The notes under the pieces are model-generated. The model saw only the letters and a list, made by a program, of their open reading frames with translations. It did not search any database and was not told the origin of the DNA. Positions 15,556 through 23,006 of a DNA stretch of 34,943 nt are shown piece after piece (positions within the stretch are counted from its first letter, which is position 1; every line of letters begins with the position of its first letter). The stretch spans positions 1-34,943 of the forward strand of contig JAGVIV010000050.1 of the NCBI GenBank assembly GCA_020055845.1, written 5' to 3'. This DNA comes from Betaproteobacteria bacterium. Lineage in GTDB: Bacteria > Pseudomonadota > Gammaproteobacteria > Burkholderiales > Gallionellaceae. The position numbers were made by a program, and so were the translations under genes.

Positions 15556-16743
15556 TTAAGCTCCCGCCTGCGTCAGCACCTGCGATATCACGTTGCAGCT
15601 CCTGTCGATCTCAAGCGAAGTCAACGTTGGATGCACCAAAAACATCAAGCTCGTTTCGCCAAGCGCATGCGCCACAGGCAGTGGCTGAGGGGGACGCCAG
15701 CCTGTGCCATCGAACGCACGTTCTAAATACACCTCAGAACAGGATCCTTGATAGCAGGGAACGCCGTAATCTTGAACGGCATCGATGATGCGATCACGCG
15801 TCCAGCCCTGTGCCAATCGTTCTGGTCGCACATACAGATAGCACTTGTAATGCGCGTGAGCACTTCCCGCCTCCTCGTGGCTCGCAAATTCTGGAACACG
15901 CACTGCGGTATGGGGGCGGGCTGCATCCCACAATGCTTTCGCATAACGCGTGCGAACCGCCGTCCAATCTGCCATTCGATGCAGTTGAATGCGGCCAATG
16001 ACAGCCTGGATCTCCAGCATGCGCCAGTTGGTGCCGAAGCTTTCGTGAAGCCAGCGGAACCCCGGCAGGTGCTTGCGCTCGTACACCGCCTCATAGCTCT
16101 TGCCGTGGTCCTTGAACTCCCACATGGCGCGCCACAGCCCCCTATCGTTGGTCGTGACCATGCCGCCTTCGCCACCCGTGGTCATGATCTTGTCTTGACA
16201 GAAAGACCAGGCGCCCGCATGACCGATGGAGCCAACGGCTCGACCCTTGTAGCGTGCACCATGTGCCTGCGCGCAGTCTTCAATCACCTTGAAGCCGTGC
16301 TTGCTGGCCAGCGCCATGATCGGATCCATGTCGCAGGGCCAACCACCAAGATGCACGCAGATGACGGCTTTGGTGCGTGGTGTGATCACGTGCGAAATGG
16401 TCTCAGCCGAAAGGTTGCCGCTGTGCGCATCGACATCCGCAAACACCGGTGTGGCTCCTGCATTCACCACACACGACACGCTGGCGATAAAAGTCCGCGG
16501 CGTGACAATGACCTCATCGCCCGGACCGATGCCCATCCCCTTGAGAATCACATCCAACGCCAATGTGCCATTGGCCAACGCCAGCGCGTGCGAAGTACCG
16601 GTCCACGCAGCAAATTCCTTTTCGAATTCGCGGCATTCCTGACCGGTCCAATAGTTGACCTTGTTCGACAAGATGACGCGCTGAACAGCGTCTGCTTCTT
16701 CCGTTGTAAAGCTAGGCCAAGGAGAAAAAGGAGTGTTCAACAC
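15556..16743 (-). CDS. pglE: DegT/DnrJ/EryC1-family sugar aminotransferase (PglE-like)
   Basis: This PLP enzyme is expected to aminate the C4 keto group of the 4-keto-6-deoxy sugar made by the WbpM-type dehydratase. The 395-aa protein shows the family order: ALALANGTLALDVILKG near 53-69, GDEVIVTPRTF near 75-85, FKVIEDCAQAHGARYKGR near 151-168, and the PLP-binding K185 in SFCQDKIMTTGGEGG. The start is GTG at 16743 with AAAGG upstream, 6 bp after the acetyltransferase stop. Its neighbours, PglD-type and PglC-type genes, point to bacillosamine synthesis. The alternative, a perosamine-synthetase-type enzyme, cannot be excluded from sequence alone. Confidence 0.85.
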   Translation of the reverse strand: MLNTPFSPWPSFTTEEADAVQRVILSNKVNYWTGQECREFEKEFAAWTGTSHALALANGTLALDVILKGMGIGPGDEVIVTPRTFIASVSCVVNAGATPVFADVDAHSGNLSAETISHVITPRTKAVICVHLGGWPCDMDPIMALASKHGFKVIEDCAQAHGARYKGRAVGSIGHAGAWSFCQDKIMTTGGEGGMVTTNDRGLWRAMWEFKDHGKSYEAVYERKHLPGFRWLHESFGTNWRMLEIQAVIGRIQLHRMADWTAVRTRYAKALWDAARPHTAVRVPEFASHEEAGSAHAHYKCYLYVRPERLAQGWTRDRIIDAVQDYGVPCYQGSCSEVYLERAFDGTGWRPPQPLPVAHALGETSLMFLVHPTLTSLEIDRSCNVISQVLTQAGA

Positions 16744-16749
16744 GACAAA

Positions 16750-17409
16750 CTAGCCTTTGAGAAATGGTTTGGCGGGATTTCCAACAACGGTGGCACCGGG
16801 CGGCACATCGCGCGTGACGACAGCCCCCATGCCCACCACCGCGCCATTACCGATGATTAGAGGCTGACCAGGCTTCCCTTGCTTGATTATCGCGCCGGTC
16901 CCGATATAGGCATGATCTTGGACAACCACGTTGCCATTACATTTGGCCCCGGGCGCGAAAGTTACGAAGTCACCAATTACGCAATCGTGCGCTACATAGC
17001 TATAAATGTTGGCATGAAAGTGCCGCCCAATTTCGAGATTGGAGGTGAGCATGGCGAAAGGACTCAATATGGCACCCTCTCCCAGCACAACGTCGTCGAG
17101 CATCACCACGTTGGTCGCAACCACGGTCCATGGTTGTATCCGATCCGCAGCGCAGCGTTCTGCCAATTGCTCTCGCACTGCACTATTAGCAATGGCAAGT
17201 ACCACATGCCGTGCACTGGCTTCGACCTGCATAAATTCCGAGTATCGCAATACACGATGGCCATTTATGATCTGCGCTTCGGGTTGATCGTCAATGAATA
17301 CTAATTGCTCGGTCGGTATACCTCGATGCTGCAACTGTTCACGCGCAAGAGGCATCACTTCACGACCATAGCCGCTGGCACCATAAACGGCAAAGAGAGG
17401 ATAGGTCAC
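16750..17409 (-). CDS. pglD: PglD-type sugar O/N-acetyltransferase (left-handed beta-helix)
   Basis: The 219-aa protein has an N-terminal nucleotide-sugar-binding Rossmann-like half (FAVYGASGYGREV at 6-18) and a C-terminal hexapeptide-repeat beta-helix (about 95-215, ending GNPAKPF). His141 in SYVAHDCVIGDF is the likely catalytic base. PglD N-acetylates UDP-4-amino-QuiNAc to give UDP-di-N-acetylbacillosamine. The frame is open far upstream, but the GTG at 17409 overlaps the PglC-type stop (GTGA) and has GGAG 7 bp upstream, so I take it as the start. Confidence 0.87.
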   Translation of the reverse strand: MTYPLFAVYGASGYGREVMPLAREQLQHRGIPTEQLVFIDDQPEAQIINGHRVLRYSEFMQVEASARHVVLAIANSAVREQLAERCAADRIQPWTVVATNVVMLDDVVLGEGAILSPFAMLTSNLEIGRHFHANIYSYVAHDCVIGDFVTFAPGAKCNGNVVVQDHAYIGTGAIIKQGKPGQPLIIGNGAVVGMGAVVTRDVPPGATVVGNPAKPFLKG

Positions 17410-18011
17410 TGCTTGTCTCCGGTTCGCGAGCCTACAAATCGCGGCATTGTTGCCTCGCCTGCTGCACTGATTCCTTCTCGCACCAGTACCTTTCGCACGG
17501 TAAGCCATAAGATCTTGACGTCGAGCCAGAGCGAGCGATTGTCCACATACCAAACATCAAGTTCGAACTTTTCTTCCCATGTCAACGAATTGCGACCGTT
17601 TACTTGAGCCCAACCCGTAATGCCGGGACGCACTTCATGGCGACGGGCTTGTTCCGCCGTGTAGAGAGGTAGGTAGGCCATCAAAAGCGGACGTGGGCCA
17701 ACCAAACTCATCTCCCCTTTAAGTACATTCCACAGTTCTGGCAACTCGTCCAGGCTACTGGCACGCAAGAAGCGACCGAAAGGGGTCATCCGTTGCGCGT
17801 CAGGCAACAGCACCCCATCAGTGTCGCGCGCCTCGGTCATCGAGCGAAATTTAATCAATTCGAAGGGTTGGCCATTTAACCCAGGGCGAGTCTGCCGAAA
17901 GAATGGTGGACTACCAAGTCTACGGCGTACCTGCCACACTAATATCAGCAGCGGTAGGCCCAAAAGCAGTATCGCGACACTAGCGACTAAGACATCGAAT
18001 AAACGCTTCAT
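17406..18011 (-). CDS. pglC: PglC-type initiating phosphoglycosyl transferase (undecaprenyl-phosphate sugar-1-phosphate transferase)
   Basis: This small monotopic membrane enzyme transfers the first sugar phosphate, here probably di-N-acetylbacillosamine-phosphate, to undecaprenyl phosphate. The 201-aa length equals the minimal catalytic unit of the family. It has one N-terminal re-entrant hydrophobic helix (about 4-27), the FRSMT motif, the catalytic Asp-Glu dyad in SSLDELPELWNVL (about 85-97), GEMSLVGPRPL, and RPGITGWAQVNGRN. The start overlaps the upstream glycosyltransferase stop by 4 bp. The WbaP/WcaJ-type N-terminal extension is absent, which supports a PglC-like donor preference but does not prove it. 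Confidence 0.9.
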   Translation of the reverse strand: MKRLFDVLVASVAILLLGLPLLILVWQVRRRLGSPPFFRQTRPGLNGQPFELIKFRSMTEARDTDGVLLPDAQRMTPFGRFLRASSLDELPELWNVLKGEMSLVGPRPLLMAYLPLYTAEQARRHEVRPGITGWAQVNGRNSLTWEEKFELDVWYVDNRSLWLDVKILWLTVRKVLVREGISAAGEATMPRFVGSRTGDKQ

Positions 18012-19270
18012 GAGCTTTGCGATTCGCCTCGAACCGGACCTTTGGCAGCGGTGATCTCGTTTAGCATAGTAGCCAATTGCCCCGCCAATTGCTCGAATCC
18101 GTGGTTCTCCTCTACATATGCTCTTCCGCGTTCTCCCATTTTCTCTCGTTCGCTAGGCGACAGCGACGCGATTGCAATAATGGCTTGTGCCAGCGCTTCC
18201 GGACTGCCCGGCTCGACAGTCAAGCCAGCACCAGAATCCTCGACTGGATTGTTACTTGCGCTCGAAGCAATTAAGATAGGCCGCCTTGCGGCGAGGTAAT
18301 CGAACAACTTGTTCATGCTGATGCCATAGCGATAGAGATTCGGAAGCGCCAACACGGCGATAACGAAAGCGTCCGCCTGAGCGGCCAAGGCTGGTATTTC
18401 GGACTTAGACACCGACGGTTCGAAAGTCACGCTGCCCAGTCTTAGGCGAGAAGCTTGCTCCATCAACTCCTGCTTTAAGGGACCTTCCCCAATCAAACGA
18501 AGGCGAATGTCTTGCCCACCAGGCCGTTCGCGCACTAATGCCATAGCCTGCAAGACATTGTCCAAGCCATTGGCTTGCCCATGTGCGCCAAAGTACATCA
18601 GCGTAAAGGCGCCGCTCCCTCTGCGCTCGGATTGCCTTACTCGCGGAAACAGAGTGAGATCAACACCATTCGGGATCCAAACGATTTTTTCTCTTGCAAC
18701 TCCCAGCGGAACGATGTACTCCCAGGCACGCGGTAACAGCACAACGATGCGTACAGCACGCCGATACAACCACTGTTCGAGCCAACGCAACACCCGCGTG
18801 ACTAAGGCATCTTCGCGAAGGCGACCGAGATCCACCAGCGTCTGCGGCCACAAGTCACGCACCTCAAACACGAAAGGAACCCCGAAACGGCGTGCCAACA
18901 GCGCTGCCGCCATGGCGGCAAACGGATGGACACTGGAACCAATGACAACGTCCGGCGGAGGCAGATCGCGGGTTGTTTTCCGCATCAGCACACGCATACT
19001 GTAGGAAAGCATGTTGAACATGCGTCCCCCTCCATTGCCTTTGTACTCGGGCGTTCGCACCCAAAGGAACGGCACTCCGGCAAATTGCTCGTGACGCACC
19101 GTCTCCTGCGGCTCAAGCCGCTGGCGCCCACTATTGAGCTCCACACTAGCCGCGATCACATTCACCTGCCAGCTGTGCCTGGCAAGGTGCTGCGCCAAAT
19201 GAAAATGGCGCGTCCCTCCAGCCCCTCCCGGCTCCTGGGCATAGTGGTTAAGAATCCAGACCCTCTTCAT
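18008..19270 (-). CDS. GT4-family glycosyltransferase (WbuB-like)
   Basis: The 420-aa cytoplasmic GT-B glycosyltransferase starts MKRVWILNHYAQEPGGAGGTRH, a pattern typical of WbuB-like enzymes that add an N-acetylated deoxy or uronic sugar. It has DVVIGSSVHPF and VFEVRDLWPQTLVDLG in the N-terminal domain, and IPNGVDLTLFP at the domain linker. The C-terminal donor-binding domain holds LRLIGEGPLKQEL and an E-x7-E-like region near ISMNKLFDYLAA. The start overlaps the wbpI stop (ATGA) and the end overlaps the pglC-type start. The exact donor and acceptor cannot be read from the sequence. Confidence 0.88.
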   Translation of the reverse strand: MKRVWILNHYAQEPGGAGGTRHFHLAQHLARHSWQVNVIAASVELNSGRQRLEPQETVRHEQFAGVPFLWVRTPEYKGNGGGRMFNMLSYSMRVLMRKTTRDLPPPDVVIGSSVHPFAAMAAALLARRFGVPFVFEVRDLWPQTLVDLGRLREDALVTRVLRWLEQWLYRRAVRIVVLLPRAWEYIVPLGVAREKIVWIPNGVDLTLFPRVRQSERRGSGAFTLMYFGAHGQANGLDNVLQAMALVRERPGGQDIRLRLIGEGPLKQELMEQASRLRLGSVTFEPSVSKSEIPALAAQADAFVIAVLALPNLYRYGISMNKLFDYLAARRPILIASSASNNPVEDSGAGLTVEPGSPEALAQAIIAIASLSPSEREKMGERGRAYVEENHGFEQLAGQLATMLNEITAAKGPVRGESQSS

Positions 19271-20361
19271 GTTTGGAGATCACTTGCTAAGCGCGCGACG
19301 ATGCGCTGTGCAGCATCTCCATGACCGTAAGGATGCACAGCCTGGCCCTTGCGCCCCAACGCTAACCGAATCGCACTCGAGAGTTTCGGCGCATCTTCCG
19401 GAGGCGCCAAACAATTCCATCCCGCCTCCACAAGCTCCACCCATTCCGTCTCGTCGCGAAGAGTAATACAGGGCACGCCAAAGAAAAATGCCTCCTTCTG
19501 AACGCCGCCTGAATCAGTGGCAATCAGCGCCGCATGCTTCTCAAGCGCCACCATATCGAGATAGCCGACGGGCTCAATGAGATGAATACGCTTGGAAAGC
19601 CCCTCCAATTTGCGTATCCGCTCCAAACTTGCTCTCGTACGTGGATGCAAAGGCCATACGATTGGTGTCTCTGCCGCCACACTCTCAAAAGCATCGACGA
19701 TCGCGCCAAGCCGCTCAGTATGGTCAGTATTTTCCGCGCGATGGATCGTGGCCAGCACATAGCTTTTCGGTTCAAGACCCAGCCGCTTCAGGGGCCCGTC
19801 TTCGGCATCTACTTGCTCCTCGTGGCGCAACGCAACGTCAAACATCACATCCCCGACCGGCACGATCTGCGCGTCCATAACCCCTTCATTTCGGAGATTC
19901 TGCGCCGCCAACGCTGTCGGGGTGAACAACCATCTAGAGATTCTGTCAACCAGTACTCGATTAATTTCTTCTGGCATTCTCATGTTGAAGCTGCGAAGCC
20001 CTGCTTCGACATGGGCCACCGGTATGTGCAATTTAACGGCAGCCAAGGCGCCTGCGAGCGTTGAATTAGTGTCACCATAGACCAATACCGCATCAGGCTT
20101 CTCGGCCAGCAATGCACACTCTATCTCGCCAAGCATGCGGCCGGTCATTGATCCATGATTGCCACCGTGGATGTTCAAAAAATAGCTGGGCTTCCGCATG
20201 CCGAGCTCAGAAAAGAAAACATCGGACATGTTGGAGTCAAAATGCTGACCCGTATGAACCATTACTTCCGACAAGGAATCAAGCTTAGCGATAGCTTGAG
20301 AAACCACGCTAGCCTTAATAAATTGAGGGCGAGCCCCCAGTATTGTCACGATTTTTTTCAT
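19267..20361 (-). CDS. wbpI: UDP-GlcNAc3NAcA 2-epimerase (WbpI-type)
   Basis: This is a non-hydrolysing UDP-sugar 2-epimerase of 364 aa. Motifs are ILGARPQFIKASVVS near 7-21, HTGQHFDSNMSDVFF, YGDTNSTLAGALAAVKL, HVEAGLRSFNMRMPEEINR, and ATDSGGVQKEAFFFGVP near 282-298. The sequence is closer in feel to WbpI/WlbD than to WecB. WbpI converts UDP-GlcNAc(3NAc)A to UDP-ManNAc(3NAc)A, which fits the presence of wbpA/B/D/E-type genes further upstream. The start lies 9 bp after the stop of the unknown secreted protein, and the stop overlaps the glycosyltransferase start. Confidence 0.88.
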   Translation of the reverse strand: MKKIVTILGARPQFIKASVVSQAIAKLDSLSEVMVHTGQHFDSNMSDVFFSELGMRKPSYFLNIHGGNHGSMTGRMLGEIECALLAEKPDAVLVYGDTNSTLAGALAAVKLHIPVAHVEAGLRSFNMRMPEEINRVLVDRISRWLFTPTALAAQNLRNEGVMDAQIVPVGDVMFDVALRHEEQVDAEDGPLKRLGLEPKSYVLATIHRAENTDHTERLGAIVDAFESVAAETPIVWPLHPRTRASLERIRKLEGLSKRIHLIEPVGYLDMVALEKHAALIATDSGGVQKEAFFFGVPCITLRDETEWVELVEAGWNCLAPPEDAPKLSSAIRLALGRKGQAVHPYGHGDAAQRIVARLASDLQT

Positions 20362-20370
20362 ATCAAAACA

Positions 20371-21891
20371 TTAATGCGATATCAACGATGGCCAAAACAT
20401 CAGCTTCTCCACAACCCCCGCGTCCCCAGAGATCGACATTCGGAGGCCGGAGTAATATTTTTCAACAAAAACCTGATTCGCCTTGTTATCCGACTGAGTG
20501 AGTATGTAGATCTGCTGACCCAATTTTCCCAAAATCGGCTCAACCGTCGACCAAACGATGTAACCGCCAGTCGGAAATGAATTAGTCAGTGCAAAAGGAG
20601 GATAACCTTCGGAACAACGTCCTACTCCATTGTTATATCCAACCCGAAACCAGCCATTTGCGCCATTGAAATAGTTGGTGAATAGCGGTTTGCTTTCGTC
20701 TTGGTTCCACACCTTCCAACGCAATTGGTGCGCGAACGCGGCCGCGACCTCAGATGAAGGTAGATCAGGCGAGGATACTTGGAAAATCTTAATTAGGGCA
20801 TCTCGGTTACGCTCGATCGCATTAAAAAAATGCACCAAACGCCTCGCGTGACTAATATCCACACCCAAATTACTGACGGGCTGTATTTTTTTTAACTTAT
20901 TCTGCAACAACATCTCCCCGTCATCGCCATTAACCTTTCCGTCGCGCGCGCAATCAATTGGCTTTTCTTCTCCAGAATAGGCCGCAAATCGATTATCCGC
21001 GTGCAAGCGCCGAAATCCTTCGTCCAAATCTGCAATAGTCACACTCTTTTCGCCGGCAAATCCCGCTTGCAAGGTAATTCGAGTCTTGACCAAACGAAGC
21101 AATAGCGAGAGATGCCTTTTTAATAAAACAATTTGCTCTTCGCCCAACCCAGCATCTTTCAACTCTTGCGATCGAGATGCGAGAATTCCGGCCAAATTCG
21201 CATATGCGGCAATCTGCCAGATATCTGAATCCATCAGAAAGAGTGCCGAGCTTCCATCTTTGACATCTGCAGGAGTCGCCTGTATGCGCTTACGTAGTTC
21301 ACCAAGCCCCGAAGGGTTGCTCCAACGAGTCAAATGCTCCAATGCAATAGAAATTGTCTGTTCGCGAAAATTTTTCGAGAAACCTGCAGAATCATTTTGC
21401 TCGATCCCTCTAGCCGCGTCCGTCGCAAGCGCCAAAAATTGGGCACTATTAAGCACCACCTCCGCGCCTAAGAGGCCATTTTTATTGTTACATATCGACC
21501 CGCCACGGCAGATCCAAGCACGACCAGGTTGCTCTTTCAGTGCACCTAATGCAGTATAAGCGGTTTCAATCAATTTTTCTATTTGCTGCTGCCGCTCTAA
21601 CCGCCTACATCGCTGCGCCATGTTAAGAAGATTGTGGAAAGACGCTTCAAAATCGTAAAGGGCATAAGAGTCACCCGAAGCCAACAGCCTCTTTTCTAGC
21701 AGTTGATTTTTGGCCAGCCAAAAACCTCTTGCGTCCCAAAGTTGCCAAGTGTCCATTTCCAGCTTGGAATCGCAGGTAAATTCAAGATTGGTCGACCTGG
21801 AATTTGACTCTTGCCGCGCTCCCGCTGCGTGAACAAACGAGCCCACGAGCATAAAGATAATGACGCAGAAAATTCGCCCATTTCGCTTCAT
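20371..21891 (-). CDS. Unrecognised secreted, mostly helical 506-aa protein of the polysaccharide cluster
   Basis: I do not recognise the family. The protein has a signal peptide (about 1-23, FVHAAGA). A long helical region follows (about 45-370), with amphipathic segments such as LYDFEASFHNLLNMAQRCRR and LLKRHLSLLLRLVKTR. The C-terminal part (about 385-500) is rich in aromatic and Gly residues (FNGANGWFRVGYNNGVGRC, PTGGYIVWSTVEPILG). Six cysteines lie at residues 40, 95, 128, 134, 314 and 426 of the mature part. Helical pairs followed by an aromatic Gly-rich domain recall polysaccharide lyase or epimerase toroids, but no catalytic motif is proven. The start overlaps the preceding glycosyltransferase stop (ATGA) and wbpI follows after 9 bp, so it belongs to the operon. 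It probably acts on the polymer in the periplasm. Confidence 0.8.
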   Translation of the reverse strand: MKRNGRIFCVIIFMLVGSFVHAAGARQESNSRSTNLEFTCDSKLEMDTWQLWDARGFWLAKNQLLEKRLLASGDSYALYDFEASFHNLLNMAQRCRRLERQQQIEKLIETAYTALGALKEQPGRAWICRGGSICNNKNGLLGAEVVLNSAQFLALATDAARGIEQNDSAGFSKNFREQTISIALEHLTRWSNPSGLGELRKRIQATPADVKDGSSALFLMDSDIWQIAAYANLAGILASRSQELKDAGLGEEQIVLLKRHLSLLLRLVKTRITLQAGFAGEKSVTIADLDEGFRRLHADNRFAAYSGEEKPIDCARDGKVNGDDGEMLLQNKLKKIQPVSNLGVDISHARRLVHFFNAIERNRDALIKIFQVSSPDLPSSEVAAAFAHQLRWKVWNQDESKPLFTNYFNGANGWFRVGYNNGVGRCSEGYPPFALTNSFPTGGYIVWSTVEPILGKLGQQIYILTQSDNKANQVFVEKYYSGLRMSISGDAGVVEKLMFWPSLISH

Positions 21892-23006
21892 GACGCAAAC
21901 ACTTTTCGATAGAAATCCAATAACCTAATCTCTTCCGCAGGCCAGTTGTACTTGGCCACGACCGCGCGCCTTCCGTTTTCCCCCATTTTCTTTGCTAATT
22001 GAGGGTCACCGGCAAGTCGATCGATTGCTCCCGCAATGGCATCAGGGCTCATTGGATTTACGCACAACCCGCAATCATTTCCAATGATAATTTCGCTCCA
22101 GAGCGGAAAATCAGACGCAACCACCGGAAGGCCTGCAGACATATATTCAAACATCTTATTGGGCTGAGCATCCACATGGTTGGGAAGTGGATGGAATGTC
22201 ACTAAGCCAGCGAACGATCTTTGAAGTACAGCGCGTACTTCATTTCGGTCAAGCATGCCCATTTCGTTGACGTGCGTCCAACCTTCCGAGCGTTTAGCAA
22301 TTTTTTCAGCTTCCAGCTCAGAAAAATTGCCAACAAGATTCAAGCGTGCAGAGGATTTGACCAAACCCATGGCAGCAACCACCTCAGCAATTCCCCTTAC
22401 CAATGCGATGCCGCCTACGTAGCAAACTTCATTTTGCCTAGCGCCATCCGTTATGTTTCCCGAAAGCTCTTCCATCAACGGAAAATTATTGATGTCAACG
22501 ACTTTTGAAGAAATTTTCAGAAATCGCTGCTTTATAAATGGCGTTGCTGTAATTACCGAGAAAAACCATTTCGCCCCTGCATACTCCAGCATCGAAGCAG
22601 CCTTTGAGATGATCTTTCTAGCCCACAATGGAATCCATTCTTTTGAAAGAATATCTCTTGGAAGATCTTCATGCGCATCGTAAATAACTTTCTTCCCAGA
22701 TATTGCCAAAATCATGCCGTACGGAATTAATTCGGCATCGTGGATATGATAAATATCAGCATCCAGGCGACGCCCAATTAAATAGCATTGCCATGCCTGC
22801 TTGACCATTCGGGAAAAACGACCATGCGATGCATTCAAGGGATGAATGCTGACCCCCTTTGTGGCAGCTTTTTCAACTTCTTGAGGCGAAGCTTTAATTA
22901 CCAAATGCGTATCGTAACCAGCCGCAGCCAGTGACACGCATTCCTTTACAAAGATGCGAACATCAAGGCCCCTATGCGCTGAGGATAGATGACATACTTT
23001 TTTCAT
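21888..23006 (-). CDS. GT4-family glycosyltransferase
   Basis: The 372-aa GT-B enzyme begins MKKVCHLSSAHRGLDVRIFV, followed by ADIYHIHDAELIPYG and VIYDAHEDLPRDI in the acceptor domain. The C-terminal domain has VCYVGGIALVRGIAEVV, LNLVGNF, an E-x7-E motif region around PNKMFEYMSAGLPVVASDFP, and ENGRRAVVAKYNWPAEE. The start is the ATG at 23006, which overlaps the amidotransferase stop by 4 bp; the longer frame to 23054 is rejected. It probably adds a uronic acid residue to the lipid-linked unit, by analogy with WbpH/WbpJ-containing clusters. Base composition is AT-richer than the flanks. Confidence 0.87.
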   Translation of the reverse strand: MKKVCHLSSAHRGLDVRIFVKECVSLAAAGYDTHLVIKASPQEVEKAATKGVSIHPLNASHGRFSRMVKQAWQCYLIGRRLDADIYHIHDAELIPYGMILAISGKKVIYDAHEDLPRDILSKEWIPLWARKIISKAASMLEYAGAKWFFSVITATPFIKQRFLKISSKVVDINNFPLMEELSGNITDGARQNEVCYVGGIALVRGIAEVVAAMGLVKSSARLNLVGNFSELEAEKIAKRSEGWTHVNEMGMLDRNEVRAVLQRSFAGLVTFHPLPNHVDAQPNKMFEYMSAGLPVVASDFPLWSEIIIGNDCGLCVNPMSPDAIAGAIDRLAGDPQLAKKMGENGRRAVVAKYNWPAEEIRLLDFYRKVFAS

